Source of the DNA: Cyclobacteriaceae bacterium
GTDB lineage: Bacteria; Bacteroidota; Bacteroidia; Cytophagales; Cyclobacteriaceae
Direction of reading: 5' to 3'
DNA: 6,490 nt
NCBI GenBank assembly: GCA_030589835.1
Contig: JAUUZS010000257.1
Location: 1-6,490 of the forward strand
Shown here: piece by piece, positions 1 through 5,292 of the stretch
How positions within the stretch are numbered: the stretch's first letter is position 1
How the letters are laid out: each line of letters opens with the position of its first letter
Translations under genes and position numbers: made by a program
Notes under the pieces: model-generated
Told to the model about the DNA's origin: nothing
Seen by the model: the letters and a program-made list of their open reading frames with translations, nothing else
Databases searched by the model: none

Positions 1-206
1 GCGCTATCGACCAATCCGATAATTTGATCTTTTTTTAGCTTGTCACCTTCCTGGATATTGAAAGCTAATATTTTACCATTCGCTTCAGCAGAAACAATTA
101 TTTCTGTTGCTTCAAATACCCCTGAGGCATCTGTCAATCGCTCTTCCTCCCCACATGATGATAAAATGATTAAGAAGACAGCAAGTAAAGAATTATATAT
201 TTTCAT
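1..206 (-). CDS. HlyD-family periplasmic adaptor lipoprotein, N-terminal part (cut by window edge)
   Basis: Translation leftward from the ATG at 204-206 gives 68 residues with no stop before the edge. The first 17 are a lipoprotein signal peptide (MKIYNSLLAVFLIILSS) ending in an LSSC lipobox, so Cys18 should be the lipidated residue. After a short acidic stretch (GEEE) comes FEATEIIVSAEANGKI and then IQEGDKLKKDQIIGLVD, the first strand and lipoyl-like half of the barrel-sandwich fold found in membrane-fusion proteins of the HlyD/YbhG type. Such proteins bridge an inner-membrane transporter and a TolC channel. The gene lies 121 bp downstream of the TolC-like gene on the same strand, which supports the assignment. 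The transporter partner would be encoded beyond the edge; an ABC-2 exporter is my inference from the YbhG-YbhFSR arrangement. The family is fairly certain, the substrate unknown. Confidence 0.85.
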   Translation of the reverse strand, partial: MKIYNSLLAVFLIILSSCGEEERLTDASGVFEATEIIVSAEANGKILAFNIQEGDKLKKDQIIGLVDS

Positions 207-232
207 GTGATTATATTTTAAGAATTTGTAAT

Positions 233-258
233 AAGGAGATTAATATAATTATCTCCTT
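233..258 (-). repeat. Inverted repeat in the leader of the HlyD-type gene
   Basis: AAGGAGAT (233-240) and ATCTCCTT (251-258) form a perfect 8-bp inverted repeat around a 10-base AT-rich spacer. It lies 27-52 bases upstream of the adaptor's ATG. It could be an operator, an RNA hairpin modulating expression between tolC and the adaptor, or chance. There is no T-run after it on the coding strand, so it does not look like an intrinsic terminator. Confidence 0.5.
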
Positions 259-281
259 GTGTGTCCATAATTTGCTCCGAC

Positions 282-306
282 CCTGCCTACCGCAGGCAGG
301 CATGCC
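282..306. repeat. Short palindromic repeat (CCTGCCT/AGGCAGG type)
   Basis: CCTGCCT (282-288) and AGGCAGG (294-300) are perfect complementary arms around the loop ACCGC. The 3' arm runs into a second palindrome, GGCATGCC (299-306). The element is much richer in G+C than the AT-rich spacer it sits in, between the TolC-like gene and the adaptor gene. GC-rich palindromes of this type are, from memory, dispersed in intergenic spacers of many Bacteroidota genomes. Its role here could be transcript stabilisation or partial termination after tolC, but no T-tract follows, so neither is shown. Confidence 0.6.
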
Positions 307-327
307 GGTTTCATGATCTGATTAAAT

Positions 328-1581
328 TTAGTTTCCTGATTTGTTAAGATATTGATACGCCTTCATTAAATATTGAATCTCATGAACGATCTGTTTTTGC
401 TTGGCAACACTTTCATCATTTGTCCGATCCAACAAGGCTGACATGGTACTGACCCCATTTTCATATTTCACATCATAAGCATGCCTGATGCTGCTTTTTA
501 ATGCTACTAATTCTTTGTCCTGATCAATGAGCGCAAGGTATTTTTCCAATTCCATTTCAGTCTGTGTCAAACCAAGATTTGTGTTAAATAGGAAGGTCTC
601 CCGCTGAACATTGACTTTTTGCACCTGCAGCTCATTGAGCTTTTTGTTGTTTGAATTTTTATATACGCCGCCCAAACTCCAATTGACACTAAGGCCGGCC
701 ACAAGAATATTAGTAAGTTCTGAGGCTCCGAAATCTACTCCCGGCTGAATGAACGTGCCAAAGCCCATGAAGCCTACCTTGGGATATAGCATCGCCTTAT
801 TAATCCTGTTTTGCGCTTCGATAAGGTATTCCTGTTGTTGAAACATGGTGAGCTCCGGTCGATTGATGTCCATACTTTTGTATGAATCGTTAACCTCTGG
901 CCGTACAAACTTCATCTCCCCTTCAATAGGCTTCCCGATCATCGCAGCCAGCACATTGACATAGGCTGAGCGATTAAATCTCAGTTCTTCCATTCGTTGA
1001 TCCGCATTGATGACTTCTACACGGATCTCATCAATATCAGATTTGAAAGCCGTTCCATTTTCAACGGCAATCTCAACTCGTTTTATATTTCTGTTTAACG
1101 TAGATTTTAAGATTTCCAATTGCTGCATTTGCTCTTCGATCAGCAAAATACCGAAGAACAAGTTATTGACTCGCTCTTGCAGGCTATACAAAGAAACCTC
1201 CAAATCTGCCTGTTCAATTTTCGCACTTGCTTCGATGATGCCTTTGCGTGCTTTAGTAATGCCCCCGTCCCACAAAACCTGGTTGAGCTGTAAGATCGAA
1301 ATCATATTGAAATTTGTTGAGGAAGATTCCGTACCCGGAGGGCTAAAGGAGGGCATTCCCTCAATAATTCCCCCTATTATGGTGACATCCAGCTGAGGGA
1401 GAAACGCTTTTTGTGCATTGGACAAGCTATATTCCTTAGATTGCTCGATGAGTTCGTATTGTTTGATCAAAGGAAAATTCTCCCGGGCTTTATTGTGGCA
1501 TTCCTCGAGTGTTATCTGCCCATAAGCAACACCCGAAAAGATGCATATAGTGGTAAAAAAGGACATTAAAATGATTCTCAT
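328..1581 (-). CDS. TolC-like outer-membrane efflux protein
   Basis: This is a complete 417-residue protein, close to the usual length for outer-membrane efflux proteins (OEP/TolC family). A signal peptide (MRIILMSFFTTICIFSGVAYG) is followed by a mature end near Gln22. The first OEP repeat holds ITLEECHNKARENFPLI, the strand motif LPQLDVT (61-67) and QVLWDGG (101-107), then long amphipathic helices with ENGTAFKSDIDEIRVEV (174-190). The second repeat begins near residue 242 and contains YPKVG (266-270) and LSVNWSLGG (297-305). Members trimerise into a beta-barrel plus periplasmic helical tunnel that docks with an HlyD-type adaptor, and such an adaptor is encoded next downstream. The start at 1581 is the one that begins the signal peptide. 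The TetR gene ends 54 bp upstream on the same strand, consistent with co-transcription. The substrate cannot be read from the sequence. Confidence 0.92.
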   Translation of the reverse strand: MRIILMSFFTTICIFSGVAYGQITLEECHNKARENFPLIKQYELIEQSKEYSLSNAQKAFLPQLDVTIIGGIIEGMPSFSPPGTESSSTNFNMISILQLNQVLWDGGITKARKGIIEASAKIEQADLEVSLYSLQERVNNLFFGILLIEEQMQQLEILKSTLNRNIKRVEIAVENGTAFKSDIDEIRVEVINADQRMEELRFNRSAYVNVLAAMIGKPIEGEMKFVRPEVNDSYKSMDINRPELTMFQQQEYLIEAQNRINKAMLYPKVGFMGFGTFIQPGVDFGASELTNILVAGLSVNWSLGGVYKNSNNKKLNELQVQKVNVQRETFLFNTNLGLTQTEMELEKYLALIDQDKELVALKSSIRHAYDVKYENGVSTMSALLDRTNDESVAKQKQIVHEIQYLMKAYQYLNKSGN

Positions 1582-1598
1582 AATGCTATATTTTTTTA

Positions 1599-1615
1599 CT
1601 AAAAATCGTTTTTAG
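1599..1615 (-). repeat. 17-bp palindrome upstream of the TolC-like gene
   Basis: CTAAAAA (1599-1605) and TTTTTAG (1609-1615) are perfect 7-bp arms around the 3-base centre TCG. The palindrome fills much of the 54-bp gap between the TetR stop and the TolC-like start, ending 18 bases before the ATG. It has no G+C-rich stem, so an intrinsic terminator is unlikely. A DNA-binding site for a dimeric regulator is possible, but AT-rich spacers also produce such repeats by chance. Confidence 0.45.
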
Positions 1616-1635
1616 AAATATGTGATGGATGACAT

Positions 1636-2256
1636 TCATGGTTTTAGGCTCTTTAAAATGATGTGGACATTTTCTTGCTTTCTACGTTCCTGAAGTTGCT
1701 TGAATTGCGCATCGGATATTTTGGTGATCGTCTTGAACATTGGTTCGGCTAAAAACACAATAATGTTTAGCGAGACAATGGTCATCATCAAATCATAGAC
1801 AGTTATTTGTCGGATATTTCCTTTATCTATTTCGTCTTTCAATTCTTTTTGCATCTGAGCAAATACGACCTGGGGAAGATCTCCGAGTATGGACTTTAGC
1901 GTTTCCAATCTTTTTGGGTTGGTACTGATTTCATTAAAAAAGAATAACGGGAGTTTTGGATCATCTTTTATCGCATCAAAATGTGACTCGATTCGCTTAG
2001 TTAATTTTTCTTCAAAGGGTAGGTCTTCATGACTAATCTTCAGCAAACTGCCAAAAAACACGTTCATCTTTTTTTCAAAAATAGCCTCGAACAACCTGTC
2101 TTTTGTTCTGTAATAATAATGAACCAAGGCTTGGTTGCACCCAACCACTTTAGCAATCTCCGTGGTGGAGGTGGCCTTAAATCCTTTTTCCAAAAACAGC
2201 TTGGTGGCGGCCTCCAGAATGGCTTGTTCCATATTTACCCTCGTGCTAATAGACAT
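1636..2256 (-). CDS. TetR/AcrR-family transcriptional regulator
   Basis: From the ATG at 2254-2256 the protein is 206 residues, typical of TetR/AcrR one-component repressors. The N-terminal DNA-binding domain is clear: QAILEAATKLFLEKGF (11-26), then the helix-turn-helix TSTTEIAKVVGCNQALVHYY (29-48) and RTKDRLFEAIF (50-60). The rest is the helical ligand-binding and dimerisation domain, which is too divergent to suggest a ligand. The frame is open further upstream to a TTG at 2283, but that extension lacks family resemblance and is occupied by a palindrome, so I prefer the ATG. Another ATG at 2232 (MEQAILEAA) is preceded by GAGGG and cannot be excluded. As first gene of an apparent tetR-tolC-adaptor operon, it most likely represses its own operon and is relieved by an exported compound. 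In E. coli, the TetR-type CecR similarly controls the YbhG-YbhFSR exporter. Confidence 0.9.
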   Translation of the reverse strand: MSISTRVNMEQAILEAATKLFLEKGFKATSTTEIAKVVGCNQALVHYYYRTKDRLFEAIFEKKMNVFFGSLLKISHEDLPFEEKLTKRIESHFDAIKDDPKLPLFFFNEISTNPKRLETLKSILGDLPQVVFAQMQKELKDEIDKGNIRQITVYDLMMTIVSLNIIVFLAEPMFKTITKISDAQFKQLQERRKQENVHIILKSLKP

Positions 2257-2277
2257 ATTTAATAACTCTATTAAATA
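2256..2277 (-). promoter_or_regulatory. Candidate TetR operator (9-bp-arm palindrome)
   Basis: TATTTAATA (2256-2264) and TATTAAATA (2269-2277) are perfect 9-bp complementary arms around ACTC. The palindrome ends on the last base of the preferred TetR start codon and lies downstream of the likely -7 box at 2308-2315. Binding here could block early elongation or translation initiation. The size and symmetry suit a TetR-type dimer, and the location suits autoregulation. It is very AT-rich, so chance cannot be dismissed. Confidence 0.5.
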
Positions 2278-2307
2278 ATGCAATTAGCAGCTTTTATTTC
2301 TGTATTG

Positions 2308-2315
2308 CAAATTTA
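2308..2315 (-). promoter_or_regulatory. Candidate -7 promoter element for the tetR-tolC-adaptor operon
   Basis: Read on the minus strand the bases are TAAATTTG, an exact match to the Bacteroidota housekeeping -7 consensus TAnnTTTG. Transcription would start around 2301, about 45 bases before the preferred TetR start. No convincing TTTG-type -33 element is seen at the expected distance. Confidence 0.45.
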
Positions 2316-2429
2316 TTTTGAGTTAATTTTCGGGTTGATTTTCGAAGACTTCGCAAGGCCGATCGGATTATCCATTTTTTCTTTTGCAGAGTTTCCGTTC
2401 AGACACTAAATAATACCCCCAAATAATTT

Positions 2430-2437
2430 TATCTTTG
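2430..2437 (+). promoter_or_regulatory. Candidate -7 promoter element for the pRiA4b ORF-3-like gene
   Basis: TATCTTTG matches the Bacteroidota TAnnTTTG -7 consensus exactly. It lies 16 bases before the ATG at 2454, implying a leader of only about ten bases. That is compatible with the absence of a Shine-Dalgarno sequence. The -33 region has no clear TTTG. Confidence 0.5.
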
Positions 2438-2453
2438 AAAAAAAACGAATTAC

Positions 2454-3017
2454 ATGCCAACAAAAATATATCAACTAAAAATTACACTTGCTGGAGTAAA
2501 ACCTCCTGTATGGAGAAGAATTAAGATAAATGGCAAGGCTACTTTTGGAGATTTGCACGAAGTCATTCAGTGTGTGATGGGCTGGGAAAATGCACACTTA
2601 TTTGATTTTAAAAATAAGGATTACACCATTGTTCACGGAGAAGAAGAGGACGACTTTATGGGGTTTGGCAAAGCAAAGGGGATTGATATGGAGGAAATCA
2701 CTGTGGAGGGGGTGTTAAAAAGAAAAGGGTCGAACATAAAATACACCTACGATTTTGGCGATACCTGGGAACACCAAATTATAGTAGAGGAAATAGAAAA
2801 GGATAACGGTGTTTTACTTCATGGCGCTATTTGCCTGAATGGAAAACGAAGTTGTCCTCCTGAAGATTGTGGAGGCCCATGGGGATATATGCATATGATT
2901 GAGGTGATTCAGAATCCTAAACACCCGGAGTACAAAGAATTTATAGAATGGATGAGCGAAGACTTCGATCCGGAATATTTTAACCTGGATAAGACAAATC
3001 AACTATTAGCAGGTTAG
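2454..3017 (+). CDS. Plasmid pRiA4b ORF-3-like family protein
   Basis: This is a complete 187-residue cytosolic protein with no signal peptide or membrane segment. It carries the landmarks of the pRiA4b ORF-3 family (PF07929) in order: IYQLKITLAGVKPPVWRRI (5-23), LHEVIQCVMGW (34-44) followed by HLFDF (48-52), an acidic stretch GEEEDDF (62-68), YTYDFGDTWEHQI (97-109), CPPEDCGGPWGY (134-145), and the C-terminal HPEYKEFIEWMSEDFDPEYF (157-176). The family was named from an Agrobacterium rhizogenes plasmid ORF and is common on bacterial chromosomes; its biochemical role is not established to my knowledge. Here it is a single gene, divergent from the efflux operon and followed by a non-coding gap, so context gives no functional clue. 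The ATG at 2454 is well placed after a -7-type box. Confidence 0.9.
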   Translation: MPTKIYQLKITLAGVKPPVWRRIKINGKATFGDLHEVIQCVMGWENAHLFDFKNKDYTIVHGEEEDDFMGFGKAKGIDMEEITVEGVLKRKGSNIKYTYDFGDTWEHQIIVEEIEKDNGVLLHGAICLNGKRSCPPEDCGGPWGYMHMIEVIQNPKHPEYKEFIEWMSEDFDPEYFNLDKTNQLLAG

Positions 3018-3033
3018 TCATCGTCACCGATGA
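3018..3033 (+). other. Small hairpin directly after the pRiA4b ORF-3-like stop codon
   Basis: TCATCG (3018-3023) and CGATGA (3028-3033) are perfect 6-bp arms with loop TCAC. The stem begins on the base after the TAG stop. No T-run follows, so if it ends or stabilises the transcript it is not a classical intrinsic terminator. Confidence 0.4.
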
Positions 3034-3291
3034 ATCGCATTGATAGTTAACTGAAAAGAAATACCCAAAGCCAGTAATCCTAAGAGGATTCTTCGAGCGA
3101 AATCCTTGAAGCCTGCCTTCTGGAAAAGGCGGGGATGCCCTTTCTAATGCCTTCTTATTATCAAAACTAAAGGGGACCTCTATTAATTCCTTTTGGAAAC
3201 AAAATGGAGTTATTAGAGGTGCCCTAAAGATAAATCATGCTAAAAACCCTTGAAGGATTGGTCGTAACAAATATTTAGTACCAATTTGATT
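3034..3291. other. Non-coding, hairpin-rich intergenic region
   Basis: No credible coding sequence is seen on either strand between the pRiA4b ORF-3-like gene and the PL11 lyase. The space holds several inverted repeats: AATCCT/AGGATT with loop AAG (3076-3090); CCTGCCTT/AAGGCGGG with loop CTGGAA and one G-T pair (3112-3133); and the long hairpin at 3171-3225. An alternative fold could pair the AGGATT arm with AAATCCT at 3100-3106. This density suggests a structured RNA or the remains of a mobile element rather than plain spacer. Confidence 0.45.
3171..3225. repeat. 55-nt near-perfect inverted repeat with GAAA loop
   Basis: The left arm (3171-3195, starting AGGGGACCTCTATTAATTCC) pairs with the right arm (3200-3225, ending TTATTAGAGGTGCCCT) around GAAA at 3196-3199. 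The stem has about 23 pairs including one G-T, two mismatches (3175/3221 and 3183/3213) and one bulged T at 3205. CTAAAG occurs at both outer edges (3167-3172 and 3224-3229) as a direct repeat overlapping the arm ends. The arms resemble insertion-sequence terminal inverted repeats brought together without an interior, so a miniature element is one reading and a small structured RNA another. No T-run follows on the plus strand. Confidence 0.6.
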
Positions 3292-3299
3292 TATCTTCG
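3292..3299 (+). promoter_or_regulatory. Candidate -7 promoter element for the PL11 lyase
   Basis: TATCTTCG matches seven of eight positions of the Bacteroidota TAnnTTTG -7 consensus, with C in place of the third T. It sits 24 bases before the ATG, which would give a leader of roughly 18 bases. No -33 match is obvious. Confidence 0.35.
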
Positions 3300-3323
3300 T
3301 AGTGTAGATTTAAAGTAATAACG

Positions 3324-5252
3324 ATGAAAGCGCTCCTATATATTTTTGCGATGTTAACGTGTTTGTCCGGCTCTGCTCAGCGACAAATGGAAAACCTGAA
3401 CAGAGGTTTGGTTGCCGTAAGAAGCTCTGCAAACACTGCCTTTGTAAGTTGGCGGGTGTTGGGAAACGATCCGGAGGACATCACATTCAATTTGTATAGA
3501 ACCACCGGGAACCAGAAATCCATCAAACTAAATAAAGAACCTTTAGCCCACGGGACCAACTTTACGGATTACCATGTCGATTTTCAATTGGATAATAGGT
3601 ATTCCATAAAAGTAGTTGTCGATAAAAAAGAATCAAAAAACATAGAGCAGTTTACATTAGCGGCTAATACTCCAGAAAGACAATATTTTTCGATCCCCCT
3701 TCAAACTCCTGAAGGGTACAAACCAAATGATGGTTCCGTAGCTGATTTGGATGGAGATGGTGAATATGAATTGGTGCTTCACCAAACCGGAAGGGCTCAT
3801 GACAACTCCCATTCCGGAATGACAAGTGAGCCAATTCTGGAAGCTTATGAGCTTGATGGCACGCTGTTATGGCGCATTAACCTTGGCAAAAATATTAGGG
3901 AGGGTGCTCATTACACACAATTTATGGTGTATGATCTCGATGGCGATGGCAAAGCCGAGGTGGCTTGCAAAACGGCAGATGGCACAATTGACGGCCAGGG
4001 GAAAGTAATTGGCGACCCAAAGGCCATATATGTTTATCCTGAGGGGACGATGCTTAGTTATAAAGGAAGAAATGGGAAACAGAGAGAGCGGGATGCGAGC
4101 GGCTATATTTTGTCTGGCCCGGAGTACCTAACAATTTTTGATGGCGAAACGGGTGCTGAGTTGGCTACAACGAACTATAATCCACCTCGTCACCCCGAAA
4201 CCACCACGCCTACTTATCAACAATTGAATGAGCTATGGGGTGACGGTTACGGCAACAGGGTGGATCGTTTTCTTGCATGCGTAGCCTATCTGGATGGAAA
4301 ACGGCCAAGCCTTGTAATGTGTCGCGGGTATTATACAAGGGCAGTCCTTGCTGCCTGGAACTGGCGGGATGGCGAGCTCTCTGAAGTCTGGACTTTTGAC
4401 AGCAAAGACGGCACTCCGGGAAATGATGCATACAGCGGACAGGGAAACCACAATTTAAGTGTAGGCGATGTAGATGAAGATGGAAGGGATGAGATTATTT
4501 ACGGTGCAGCGGTGATCGATGATGATGGAACAGGCCTTTACTCAACAGGTTTGGGGCATGGCGATGCCCTCCACTTTTCCGATCTTGATCCTACCCGACC
4601 AGGCATGGAAATTTTTGATATTCAGGAGCGTTTCGATGATGCGGGCGTTCATTTCAGAGATGCGGAAACTGGTGAAATTCTATGGAAAAAACCTTCGGTA
4701 AAAGCAGGAAAAGATGGTGAAGGGCCCGGCAGAGGCAACTCAATTAACATCGATCCACGATATCCCGGCAATGAAAGTTGGGTGAATGGGGCAAACATTG
4801 AAGGGATATTTAGTGCAAAAGGTGAGCTTATCTCTCAGACAAAACCTAAGTCATGTAATTTTGCAGTATGGTGGGATGGTGACTTGCAAAGGGAGCTTCT
4901 CAATCGCAATGTGATCATGAAATGGGATTGGGAAAACAGCAAACAGGACACCTTGCTTGTTGCCCATGGATGTTGTGCTAACAATGGGACAAAAGCAACT
5001 CCGGTTTTGAGTGCAGATATTTTTGGTGACTGGAGAGAGGAAGTAATCTGGAGAACGGAAGACAACAATGAATTAAGGATATACACAACAACTATACCCA
5101 CAAAACATCGCTTTATCACACTCATGCACGATCCGGTTTATCGTTTATCGGTCACCTGGCAAAACGTAGCCTACAATCAGCCACCCCATCCGGGCTTTTA
5201 TATCGGTAAGGATATGGAGGAACCCGCAAAAATTGAAATTGATTGGGAGTAA
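3324..5252 (+). CDS. Secreted rhamnogalacturonan lyase, polysaccharide lyase family 11
   Basis: This complete 642-residue protein has a signal peptide (MKALLYIFAMLTCLSGSA, cleavage before Gln19). Cys13 is not in a good lipobox, so it is probably not a lipoprotein. The mature start, ENLNRGLVAVR (23-33) and AFVSWRVLGNDP (39-50), is the N-terminal beta domain typical of PL11. From about residue 135 runs the beta-propeller with calcium-binding Asp-rich loops: DLDGDGEYEL (141-150), DLDGDGKAEV (204-213) and DVDEDGRDEI (382-391). Conserved blocks HQTGRAHDNSHSGM (153-166), SGQGNHNLSVGD (371-382), NNGTKATP (553-560) and FGDWREEVIWR (567-577) match the B. subtilis YesW/YesX type. The family cleaves the rhamnogalacturonan I backbone of pectin by beta-elimination at Rha-GalA bonds. 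Endo versus exo action cannot be settled here. Length is normal for a secreted member, with no appended carbohydrate-binding or type IX sorting domain. No SusC/SusD or other pectinase gene adjoins it. Confidence 0.93.
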   Translation: MKALLYIFAMLTCLSGSAQRQMENLNRGLVAVRSSANTAFVSWRVLGNDPEDITFNLYRTTGNQKSIKLNKEPLAHGTNFTDYHVDFQLDNRYSIKVVVDKKESKNIEQFTLAANTPERQYFSIPLQTPEGYKPNDGSVADLDGDGEYELVLHQTGRAHDNSHSGMTSEPILEAYELDGTLLWRINLGKNIREGAHYTQFMVYDLDGDGKAEVACKTADGTIDGQGKVIGDPKAIYVYPEGTMLSYKGRNGKQRERDASGYILSGPEYLTIFDGETGAELATTNYNPPRHPETTTPTYQQLNELWGDGYGNRVDRFLACVAYLDGKRPSLVMCRGYYTRAVLAAWNWRDGELSEVWTFDSKDGTPGNDAYSGQGNHNLSVGDVDEDGRDEIIYGAAVIDDDGTGLYSTGLGHGDALHFSDLDPTRPGMEIFDIQERFDDAGVHFRDAETGEILWKKPSVKAGKDGEGPGRGNSINIDPRYPGNESWVNGANIEGIFSAKGELISQTKPKSCNFAVWWDGDLQRELLNRNVIMKWDWENSKQDTLLVAHGCCANNGTKATPVLSADIFGDWREEVIWRTEDNNELRIYTTTIPTKHRFITLMHDPVYRLSVTWQNVAYNQPPHPGFYIGKDMEEPAKIEIDWE

Positions 5253-5292
5253 AAGTCCCGGTGATAAATCTAATTTCTTTAAAACGGCATAA

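Noticed and set aside
1007..1396. 129-residue open frame on the plus strand inside the TolC-like gene
   Set aside because: It is antisense to a well-supported coding region, has no recognisable domain, and its Ser/Ile/Cys-rich composition is what the complementary strand of a helical protein gives.
2029..2262. 77-residue plus-strand open frame over the TetR gene
   Set aside because: It overlaps the conserved helix-turn-helix region on the opposite strand and shows no motif of its own.
2343..2366. Small palindromes CGAAG-A-CTTCG and CCGATCGG in the divergent promoter region
   Set aside because: They are short (5- and 4-bp arms) and of a size expected by chance; no positional argument links them to either promoter.
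3112..3133. Intrinsic terminator for the pRiA4b ORF-3-like gene
   Set aside because: The stem is GC-rich enough but is followed by GATGCCCTTTCT rather than a T-tract, and it lies about 95 bases after the stop.
4210..4451. Two overlapping minus-strand open frames inside the lyase gene
   Set aside because: Both are antisense to conserved PL11 sequence in different frames and have no protein-like features or upstream signals.
4835..5125. 96-residue minus-strand open frame inside the lyase gene
   Set aside because: It lies opposite the conserved C-terminal part of PL11 and has no recognisable domain.
5253..5292. Bidirectional terminator between the converging lyase and BCCT genes
   Set aside because: The 40-bp gap is AT-rich with T-runs but I found no stem of useful length in it.
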